In this document: piece after piece, positions 6,686 through 11,852 of the stretch
Position numbering within the stretch: the stretch's first letter is position 1
How the letters are laid out: each line of letters opens with the position of its first letter
DNA from: an uncultured Bacteroidaceae bacterium
GTDB lineage: Bacteria > Bacteroidota > Bacteroidia > Bacteroidales > Bacteroidaceae
Reading direction: 5' to 3'
Assembly: GCA_904502185.1 (NCBI GenBank)
Contig: CAJGDX010000070.1
Span: 1 to 11,852, forward strand
DNA: 11,852 nt
The notes under the pieces: generated by a model
Told to the model about the DNA's origin: nothing
Databases searched by the model: none
What the model saw: the letters and a program-made list of their open reading frames with translations, nothing else
Made by a program: the position numbers and the translations under genes

Positions 6686-7066
6686 TTATTTCGTAGCTTT
6701 TTTCTTGTTAGCAACCGTTTTCTTACGTCCCTTACGTGTACGGGCGTTGTTCTTGGTGCTCTGACCGCGAACGGGCAAACCGATACGGTGACGGATTCCA
6801 CGATAGCAACCAATATCCATCAGTCGTTTGATGTTCAACTGAATCTCTGAACGGAGGTCACCCTCTACTTTGTACTCGGCACCAATAACTTCACGTACCT
6901 TAGCAGCCATGTCGTCTGTCCAGTCCTGAACTTTGATGTCCTTGTCTACTCCCGCCTTAGCGAGGATTTTGGTAGCACTGCTGCGTCCGATACCATAAAT
7001 GTATGTCAACGCAATCTCACCTCTTTTGTTCTGAGGGATGTCTACACCTACTATTCTTATAGCCAT
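6686..7066 (-). CDS. rpsM: 30S ribosomal protein S13 (uS13)
   Basis: This 126-residue protein of the 30S head makes intersubunit bridges and contacts P-site tRNA through its tail. It starts MAIRIVGVDIPQNKRGEIAL, followed by YGIGRSSATKILAKAGVD (helix-two-turn-helix region), then DIGCYRGIRHRIGLPVRGQSTKNNARTRKG, the diagnostic C-terminal motif. The extreme C-terminus is lysine-rich (KKTVANKKKATK), as expected for tRNA contact. It follows rpmJ after 34 nt, the longest spacer in the ribosomal unit; that spacer is A/T-rich and holds no clear promoter or hairpin. Confidence 0.98.
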   Translation of the reverse strand: MAIRIVGVDIPQNKRGEIALTYIYGIGRSSATKILAKAGVDKDIKVQDWTDDMAAKVREVIGAEYKVEGDLRSEIQLNIKRLMDIGCYRGIRHRIGLPVRGQSTKNNARTRKGRKKTVANKKKATK

Positions 7067-7100
7067 ATACGAATATATATTATTTAATTATCACAATAAA

Positions 7101-7217
7101 TTAACCCTGACGCAACTTGAACTTGGGGTTCTTTTTGTTAATCAAATACAAACGTCCGTTACGACGAACGATTTTGCAATCAGGGGTGCGTTTCTTGATA
7201 GATGCTTTTACTTTCAT
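7101..7217 (-). CDS. rpmJ: 50S ribosomal protein L36 (bL36), zinc-free form
   Basis: Reading the minus strand from the ATG at 7217 gives a 38-residue protein that starts MKVKASIKKRTPDCKIVRR and ends KKNPKFKLRQG before TAA. This is L36, the smallest protein of the large subunit. The zinc-binding form has cysteines at 11, 14 and 27 and a histidine at 33; here these positions are T11, C14, N27 and F33, so only one ligand remains and zinc cannot be held in the usual way. The gene lies 12 nt after infA and 34 nt before rpsM, its standard place. Confidence 0.96.
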   Translation of the reverse strand: MKVKASIKKRTPDCKIVRRNGRLYLINKKNPKFKLRQG

Positions 7218-7229
7218 AATATTTATTTT

Positions 7230-7448
7230 TTATTTATATCGGAATACGATTCTGCCTTTGGTCAAATCATAAGGAGACATTTCAATGCGCACCTTGTCGC
7301 CGGGGAGAATTTTAATATAGTGCATTCTCATTTTTCCCGAAATGTGAGCAATTACCTCATGTCCGTTCTGCAATTCTACGCGGAACATGGCATTCGATAA
7401 TGCCTCTACGATTGTACCATCTTGTTCAATAGCATTCTGTTTAGCCAT
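7230..7448 (-). CDS. infA: Translation initiation factor IF-1
   Basis: This 72-residue single OB-fold (S1-like) protein binds the 30S A site during initiation. MAKQNAIEQDGTIVEALSNA, FRVELQNGHEVIAHISGKMR and the C-terminal GDKVRIEMSPYDLTKGRIVFR are near-universal IF-1 segments, and the length is exactly typical. The start is one base after the map stop, so translation is probably coupled. The ATG is preceded by AAAGG about 9 nt upstream, inside the end of map; this is only a weak SD match. Confidence 0.98.
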   Translation of the reverse strand: MAKQNAIEQDGTIVEALSNAMFRVELQNGHEVIAHISGKMRMHYIKILPGDKVRIEMSPYDLTKGRIVFRYK

Positions 7449-7449
7449 A

Positions 7450-8247
7450 CTAATAACCTTTACTTCTTAAAACTTCTTCAACAAACTCAAAAGAGGATAA
7501 AATGTCTGCGCCGTGTCTGCCGACTGCCACAGTGTGTTCAAAGTGAGCGGCATTTTTGCGATCGCGCGTCTTTACCGTCCATCCGTCGCGTTCCATGAAT
7601 ATCTGGCGTTTGCCAAGGGTGATCATCGGCTCGATGGCGAGGCACATTCCCTCGCGCAACTGCAGTCCGTTGCCCTTTCTGCCATAGTTCGGAACCTCGG
7701 GAGCCTCGTGCATGTCGCGGCCGATACCATGACCTACAAACTCGCGCACAACACCGAATCCGTTAGATTCACAATGTGTCTGGACTGCGCTTCCGATGTC
7801 TCCCAGACGTTTGCCGTGAACGGCCTGTTCAATTCCTAAATAGAGCGACTCTTTTGTTACCTGCAAGAGCTTCTTTGTCTCTTCGTCTACCTCGCCCACA
7901 CAGAACGTGTAGCACGAATCGCCGCAAAAGCCGTTTAATAAGGTACCACAATCTACCGAGATTATGTCTCCCTCTTTCAAGGGAACATCGTTTGGTATTC
8001 CGTGAACAACCACCTCGTTTACCGAGGCACATATTGATCCGGGAAAAGGTTTTCCTTCGTAGTTGGGGTATCCCTTGAACGTCGGAATCGCGCCATTGTC
8101 GCGAATAAACTCCTCGGCAACCTTGTCGAGCTGACGGGTGGTAACACCCGGCTCTATTATTTTAGCTACTTCGGCAAGCGCTCTGCCTACTAGCAGATTA
8201 CTCTGCCGAAGTAGTTCTATTTCGTCTGCTGTTTTAAGAAATATCAT
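7450..8247 (-). CDS. map: Methionine aminopeptidase, type I
   Basis: The 265-residue enzyme removes the initiator methionine from new proteins when the second residue is small. All five dinuclear-metal ligands can be placed: D99 (SVDCGT), D110 (CGDSC), H173 (GHGIGRDMHE), E206 (AIEPM) and E237 (FEHTVAV). H82 in VVVHGIPND and H180 match the substrate-binding and catalytic histidines of E. coli MAP (H79, H178), with a constant offset of 2 to 3 residues. There is no N-terminal SH3 or zinc extension, so it is the short type Ia form. It lies between secY (12-nt gap) and infA (1-nt gap). Confidence 0.97.
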   Translation of the reverse strand: MIFLKTADEIELLRQSNLLVGRALAEVAKIIEPGVTTRQLDKVAEEFIRDNGAIPTFKGYPNYEGKPFPGSICASVNEVVVHGIPNDVPLKEGDIISVDCGTLLNGFCGDSCYTFCVGEVDEETKKLLQVTKESLYLGIEQAVHGKRLGDIGSAVQTHCESNGFGVVREFVGHGIGRDMHEAPEVPNYGRKGNGLQLREGMCLAIEPMITLGKRQIFMERDGWTVKTRDRKNAAHFEHTVAVGRHGADILSSFEFVEEVLRSKGY

Positions 8248-8259
8248 TCTTAATTTAGA

Positions 8260-9609
8260 TTAACCCATACGACCTTTAATATGGCCTGATTTCAAAAGAC
8301 CATCGTAATGTCTCATCAACAAGTAGCTTTCGATCTGCTGAAGTGTGTCAAGAACAACACCAACAAGAATCAAAATTGAAGTACCACCAAAGAATTGAGC
8401 AAACTCTTGCTGCACGCCGAACACACCTGCGAATGAGGGGATAATGGCGATTAAAGCGAGGAAGAGTGAGCCGGGCAGTGTTATGCGCGACATAACCGTA
8501 TCGATATATTCTGCTGTGGGCTTGCCGGGTTTGATTCCGGGGATAAAGCCGTTATTGCGTTTCATATCCTCAGCCATCTGAACGGGGTTGATGGTGATAG
8601 CTGTGTAGAAATATGTAAACACGATAATAAGCAAAGCGAATATAAGATTATATACCCACGATGTGTGGTCCAACATCAATCTCATGAAAGTGGGGATGTC
8701 TGCCTCGGTGTACAAACCTGTGAACACGAGAGGAATGAACATGATTGCCTGTGCAAAGATAATGGGCATTACGTTTGCGGCATTCACCTTCAAGGGAAGA
8801 TACTGACGAGCACCACTGAATGTTGCGCCGTTAGCAGTCTGCTTTGCATACTGCACGGGAACTTTGCGAGTACCTTGCAACAATGCGATTGCACCACATA
8901 TAACCAGAAGTAAAAATACAATCTCAAGAAGGAACATGATTACACCACCACCTGTAGCTGCTGTCATGCGAGAAACGAACTCCTGCATGAAGGCCTGAGG
9001 CAAGCGTGCGATAATACCGATCATGATAATCAATGATACACCATTACCTACGCCCTTATCTGTGATGCGCTCACCCAACCAGAGAACGAACATACTACCT
9101 GCTGCGAGAATGATTGTGGATGACACCATGAAGAGTGTCAAGTTCACAGACTCATTGAACGCGCCTGCAGCTGTGTAGCGCAAGTTAGCCAAGTAAGAGG
9201 GAGCCTGAACCAACAGAATCAACACTGTCAAATAACGTGTGTACTGGTTGATCTTACGACGACCGCTCTCGCCCTCGCGCTGCATCTTCTGGAAATAGGG
9301 AACCGCCATCGCCAACAACTGCAATACGATAGATGCCGTGATGTAGGGCATGATACCGAGTGCAAAGATTGAAGCGTTAGAGAATGCACCACCCGAGAAC
9401 ATGTCAAGCAACGACATCAAGCCGCCACTTGTCTGTTCCTGGAGCTGTGAGAGCTTGCTGGGATCAATACCGGGCAACACCACAAATGAACCGAAACGGT
9501 AAATTGCGACGATAGCGATAGTGATACCCAAGCGCATTCTCAGGTCCTCAATTTTCCAGATGTTTTTTAATGTCTGGATAAATTTAAGGTTAGATAACTT
9601 ATTAGCCAT
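8260..9609 (-). CDS. secY: Preprotein translocase subunit SecY
   Basis: The 449-residue inner-membrane channel protein takes secreted and membrane proteins from SecA or the ribosome. Ten hydrophobic segments can be placed at roughly 28-47, 79-103, 123-143, 155-177, 187-207, 220-246, 277-298, 318-340, 375-397 and 408-428. The plug region is about 61-76 (GGLMSLLDMFSGGAFS). The cytosolic loops that bind SecA or ribosomes are present: GTRKVPVQYAKQ at 246-257 and NNGFIPGIKPGKPT at 352-365. The gene follows rplO by 3 nt and precedes map by 12 nt; there is no adk between secY and map. Length is a little above the E. coli 443, with no sign of truncation. Confidence 0.98.
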   Translation of the reverse strand: MANKLSNLKFIQTLKNIWKIEDLRMRLGITIAIVAIYRFGSFVVLPGIDPSKLSQLQEQTSGGLMSLLDMFSGGAFSNASIFALGIMPYITASIVLQLLAMAVPYFQKMQREGESGRRKINQYTRYLTVLILLVQAPSYLANLRYTAAGAFNESVNLTLFMVSSTIILAAGSMFVLWLGERITDKGVGNGVSLIIMIGIIARLPQAFMQEFVSRMTAATGGGVIMFLLEIVFLLLVICGAIALLQGTRKVPVQYAKQTANGATFSGARQYLPLKVNAANVMPIIFAQAIMFIPLVFTGLYTEADIPTFMRLMLDHTSWVYNLIFALLIIVFTYFYTAITINPVQMAEDMKRNNGFIPGIKPGKPTAEYIDTVMSRITLPGSLFLALIAIIPSFAGVFGVQQEFAQFFGGTSILILVGVVLDTLQQIESYLLMRHYDGLLKSGHIKGRMG

Positions 9610-9612
9610 TTT

Positions 9613-10059
9613 TTAGAGCTTTACTACTGTTCCACCAACTGCCTCAATAGCCTCGATAGCTTTTTGAGAGAAAGCGTGAGCCTCAACTGTCAATTTAGCG
9701 CTGAGTGTTCCGTTTGCAAGAACCTTAACAAGCTGGTTTGCAGAAACGAAACCTGCTGCGATCAACTCTGCGATGTTGATTGTCTCCAATGACTTCTTCT
9801 CGGCAAGTGCCTGAAGTGTAGACAAATTGATAGCCTTGTACTCTACACGGTTTACATTCTTGAAACCGAACTTGGGAACGCGACGCTGCAAAGGCATCTG
9901 ACCTCCCTCGAAACCGATCTTCTTCTTGTAACCCGAACGCGACTTGGCACCCTTGTGACCACGTGTAGAAGTACCACCTCTACCCGAGCCTGTTCCGCGA
10001 CCAATTCTTTTGCGAGCTTTTACTGAGCCTTCGGCGGGCTTCAGATTATTTAATTTCAT
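9613..10059 (-). CDS. rplO: 50S ribosomal protein L15 (uL15)
   Basis: This is a 148-residue protein. The N-terminal half is a Gly/Arg/Lys-rich extended arm (GRGTGSGRGGTSTRGHKGAKSRSG) that threads into 23S rRNA, followed by GFEGGQMPLQRRVPKFGF, a diagnostic L15 motif. The C-terminal half is the globular domain ending GGTVVKL. An open frame runs two codons further upstream to a TTG, but MKLNNLKPAEGS is the usual L15 N-terminus, so the ATG at 10059 is chosen. It follows rpmD by 22 nt and precedes secY by 3 nt, in standard spc order. The leader is A-rich and has no SD. Confidence 0.97.
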   Translation of the reverse strand: MKLNNLKPAEGSVKARKRIGRGTGSGRGGTSTRGHKGAKSRSGYKKKIGFEGGQMPLQRRVPKFGFKNVNRVEYKAINLSTLQALAEKKSLETINIAELIAAGFVSANQLVKVLANGTLSAKLTVEAHAFSQKAIEAIEAVGGTVVKL

Positions 10060-10081
10060 AGCCAAATCTTTTTTAAATTAA

Positions 10082-10261
10082 TTACTCTTCAACAATGGCA
10101 ACCAAATGCTGAACTTTCTTAATCATACCACGAACAGAGGGATTATCTTCACATTCAACCACCTTGTTCATTTTTGTAAGACCCAGAGCATCGAGTGTGA
10201 GTTTCTGTGTCTTGGGAGCGCCGATGCGGCTTCTCACCTGTTTTACTTTGATAGTAGCCAT
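10082..10261 (-). CDS. rpmD: 50S ribosomal protein L30 (uL30)
   Basis: The minus strand from the ATG at 10261 gives a 59-residue protein starting MATIKVKQVRSRIGAPKTQ and continuing LTLDALGLTKMNKVVECEDN, then a C-terminal VRGMIKKVQHLVAIVEE before TAA. This is the bacterial L30 pattern (IGxPKxQKxTLxALGL and MI-x-KV-x-HLV). Its place between rpsE (11-nt gap) and rplO (22-nt gap) is the normal one. Unlike most genes here it has a clear SD, AAGGAG, 7 nt before the ATG and overlapping the rpsE stop codon. Confidence 0.97.
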   Translation of the reverse strand: MATIKVKQVRSRIGAPKTQKLTLDALGLTKMNKVVECEDNPSVRGMIKKVQHLVAIVEE

Positions 10262-10268
10262 AATGTTT

Positions 10269-10274
10269 CTCCTT
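10269..10274 (-). promoter_or_regulatory. Shine-Dalgarno sequence of rpmD
   Basis: The minus strand reads AAGGAG with a 7-nt spacer to the rpmD ATG. Its first bases overlap the TAA stop of rpsE (TAAGGAG), so a ribosome finishing rpsE would cover or expose it, favouring coupling. It stands out because most other starts in the window have no such motif. Confidence 0.75.
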
Positions 10275-10794
10275 ATCCGTTAAATACTTTACTCAAACTT
10301 ACACCTCTGTTCTGAGCAACTGTGCGAGCGTCACGCATCATGCTGAGTGCCTCGATTGTTGCCTTAACAAGGTTATGAGGGTTTGAAGAACCCTTAGATT
10401 TAGCCAATACGTCAGTGATACCAACGCTCTCGAGTACGGCACGCATAGCACCACCGGCTACTACTCCTGTACCGTGAGAAGCGGGTTTGATAAACACTTC
10501 AGAACCGCCGAAACGTGCAATCTGCTCGTGAGGAACAGTTCCCTTAAGTACGGGAACACGAACCAAATTCTTCTTAGCAGCCTCAACGCCCTTTGCGATA
10601 GCAGCGGTTACTTCGCTGGCCTTACCAAGACCGTAACCAATGATACCATCCTCGTTTCCAACAACGACAATTGCAGAGAAACTAAATGTGCGACCACCCT
10701 TTGTAACCTTGGTTACACGGTTGATTGCAACCAATCTGTCTTTTAATTCAACGTCGTTTGCGACTTTTACTCTATTATTAACTGCCATATTCAT
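10273..10794 (-). CDS. rpsE: 30S ribosomal protein S5 (uS5)
   Basis: This 173-residue protein at the back of the 30S subunit helps fidelity and mRNA unwinding. GGRTFSFSAIVVVGNEDGIIGYGLGKASEV (about 33-62) lies in the N-terminal double-stranded-RNA-binding-like domain. FGGSEVFIKPASHGTGVVAGGAMRAVLESVGI (about 95-126) and GSSNPHNLVKATIEAL are C-terminal domain hallmarks. Two in-frame ATGs are possible: 10794, which overlaps the rplR stop by one base (TAATG), and 10788, which gives MAVNNRVKV as in related species. The product is 171 residues from the second. Neither has an SD. Confidence 0.97.
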   Translation of the reverse strand: MNMAVNNRVKVANDVELKDRLVAINRVTKVTKGGRTFSFSAIVVVGNEDGIIGYGLGKASEVTAAIAKGVEAAKKNLVRVPVLKGTVPHEQIARFGGSEVFIKPASHGTGVVAGGAMRAVLESVGITDVLAKSKGSSNPHNLVKATIEALSMMRDARTVAQNRGVSLSKVFNG

Positions 10795-11135
10795 TAGAAT
10801 TTAAGCCCACCATTACGTGCAGCATCAGCAACTTCTTTAACTCTCCCGTGGTAGAGATATCCGTTACGGTCAAAAACAACAGTTGTAATACCTGCTTCTT
10901 TTGCCTTCTGTGCAATCATCTCACCTACTTTCGCAGCCTGCTCTTTCTTAGGCATTGCCTCAAGACCAAGTGATGAAGCCGATGCCAATGTACAACCTGT
11001 AAGGTCGTTGATAATCTGAACATAGATCTGTTTGTTGCTGCGGAAAACGCTCATACGGGGACGCTCGGCAACACCAGTTACCTTATTGCGTACTCTATAT
11101 TTAATCTTGGTACGTCTTTCTATTTTTGTAGTCAT
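10794..11135 (-). CDS. rplR: 50S ribosomal protein L18 (uL18)
   Basis: This 113-residue protein of the central protuberance binds 5S rRNA together with L5. The basic N-terminus (KIERRTKIKYRVRNKVTG) is the 5S-binding arm, followed by ERPRMSVFRSNKQIYVQIIND and, at the end, VVFDRNGYLYHGRVKEVADAARNGGLKF, the classic L18 C-terminus. Length is normal. The stop shares its last base with the first rpsE ATG, and the start is 16 nt after rplF. There is no SD. Confidence 0.98.
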   Translation of the reverse strand: MTTKIERRTKIKYRVRNKVTGVAERPRMSVFRSNKQIYVQIINDLTGCTLASASSLGLEAMPKKEQAAKVGEMIAQKAKEAGITTVVFDRNGYLYHGRVKEVADAARNGGLKF

Positions 11136-11151
11136 ATGCTTACGTATTTAA

Positions 11152-11730
11152 TTATTTAGCACCTGCCGACTTACCAGACTTGCGACGAATAACCTCGCCA
11201 ACAAATTTGACACCTTTACCCTTGTAAGGCTCGGGCTTGCGGAATGAACGAATCTTAGCGCAAACCAAGCCAAGCAACTCCTTGTTGCATGACTCCAAGG
11301 TGATAAGCGGGTTCTTGTTTCTCTCTGATTTTGTTGTTACCTTAATCTCAGCAGGGAACTGCATGTAGATGGGGTGAGTGTAACCAAGCAACAACTCGAT
11401 TGCGTTGTTGGGTTTGTCATTCACACGGTAACCTACACCTACGAGCTCAAGTTCTTTGGTGAAACCGGTTGAAACACCGATAACCATGTTGTTTACAAGA
11501 GCGCGGTAGAGACCATGGTAAGCATGCTCCTGCTTTGAAACCTCAGCAACAGTCTTGCCACCTGCAAAAACAAATGAGATAACACCGTTCTCAATAACTA
11601 CTTCAATAGAAGGATCAACTTTCTGTGAACGCTCACCTTTGGGACCTTTGACAGTAACTACGTTCTCTTCGCTAACTGTAACAGTCACCTTTTCGGGGAT
11701 ACTGATAGGTAATTTACCAATTCTAGACAT
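11152..11730 (-). CDS. rplF: 50S ribosomal protein L6 (uL6)
   Basis: This 192-residue protein lies near the factor-binding site and sarcin-ricin loop of the large subunit. MSRIGKLPISIPEKVTVTV, VKGPKGE and the C-terminal RKPEPYKGKGVKF plus GEVIRRKSGKSAGAK are diagnostic. The two tandem L6 repeats span about 8-83 and 92-170. E. coli L6 is 177 residues; the additional length is small and internal or terminal, within the family range. The start is 19 nt after rpsH and carries a strong SD (GGGAGG, 9-nt spacer). Confidence 0.98.
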   Translation of the reverse strand: MSRIGKLPISIPEKVTVTVSEENVVTVKGPKGERSQKVDPSIEVVIENGVISFVFAGGKTVAEVSKQEHAYHGLYRALVNNMVIGVSTGFTKELELVGVGYRVNDKPNNAIELLLGYTHPIYMQFPAEIKVTTKSERNKNPLITLESCNKELLGLVCAKIRSFRKPEPYKGKGVKFVGEVIRRKSGKSAGAK

Positions 11731-11739
11731 TGTTCAATT

Positions 11740-11745
11740 CCTCCC
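11740..11745 (-). promoter_or_regulatory. Shine-Dalgarno sequence of rplF
   Basis: The minus strand reads GGGAGG with a 9-nt spacer to the rplF ATG, a near-perfect complement to the 16S rRNA 3' end. It lies wholly in the 19-nt spacer after the rpsH stop, so it is not forced by coding sequence. Canonical SDs are uncommon in Bacteroidota. Confidence 0.75.
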
Positions 11746-11749
11746 TAAA

Positions 11750-11852
11750 TTAGTAGACGTAGCAGAGAACCTCACCACCGATCTTCTCAACAGCGGCCTC
11801 TTTGTCTGTCATTACACCTTTGGATGTCGACAAAATAGCGATACCCAGTCCA
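11750..11852 (-). CDS. rpsH: 30S ribosomal protein S8 (uS8), C-terminal part only
   Basis: Only the last 33 codons are in the window; the gene continues past the right edge. The reading starts GLGIAILSTSKGVMTDKEAA and ends GGEVLCYVY before TAA, the hallmark S8 C-terminus (STSKGVMTD and GGE-x-x-CY-V). S8 is a primary 16S rRNA binder and, in E. coli, the translational repressor of the spc operon; its target site would lie outside this window. It is followed by rplF after 19 nt, which fits the usual spc order. Confidence 0.96.
   Translation of the reverse strand, partial: GLGIAILSTSKGVMTDKEAAVEKIGGEVLCYVY

Noticed and set aside
7070..7077. TATATTCG on the minus strand just before rpsM, one mismatch from TAnnTTTG
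   Set aside because: It lies 3 nt from the start codon, leaving no leader, and has no -33 partner; a promoter there is implausible.

Overview
This window looks like core chromosome from a member of the Bacteroidales (phylum Bacteroidota). Every gene I can support is on the minus strand, so transcription runs from high to low coordinates. Four things point to this group: the ribosomal gene order (rplO-secY-map-infA-rpmJ-rpsM-rpsK-rpsD-rpoA-rplQ, with no adk between secY and map); the zinc-free forms of L36 and S4; start codons that mostly follow A/T-rich leaders without a Shine-Dalgarno (SD) sequence; and ribosomal proteins that read as Bacteroides-like. The genus cannot be fixed from this window.

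Region 1 (11852 down to 4184) is the distal spc operon running straight into the alpha operon: rpsH (3' end only), rplF, rplR, rpsE, rpmD, rplO, secY, map, infA, rpmJ, rpsM, rpsK, rpsD, rpoA, rplQ. Spacers are 1 to 34 nt or a 1-nt overlap, and I see no internal terminator, so it is probably one long transcription unit. It supplies ribosomal proteins of both subunits, the SecY channel, methionine aminopeptidase (trims new N-termini), IF-1 (initiation) and the RNA polymerase alpha subunit. rpmD and rpmJ are short genes of 59 and 38 codons. A strong intrinsic terminator at 4097-4133 closes the unit.

Region 2 (3880-4183) is a 304-nt non-coding gap. It holds that terminator and, closer to ilvE, a possible Bacteroidota-type -7 promoter element.

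Region 3 (3879 down to 68) is a compact second operon: ilvE (branched-chain aminotransferase), a DUF975-type membrane protein, trmB (tRNA m7G46 methyltransferase), a small Dabb-domain protein, and an Mrp/ApbC-type iron-sulfur carrier ATPase. The genes are 2 to 17 nt apart or overlap by 1 nt (TAATG), so they are very likely co-transcribed although their functions differ. Positions 1-67 hold no gene or clear terminator.

This is largely housekeeping DNA. I found no mobile element, CRISPR array, tRNA/rRNA gene or undescribed system. The points worth a second look are modest: two isolated strong SD motifs in a lineage that rarely uses them, loss of metal-binding cysteines in L36, S4 and Mrp, and the mixed ilvE-to-mrp operon.
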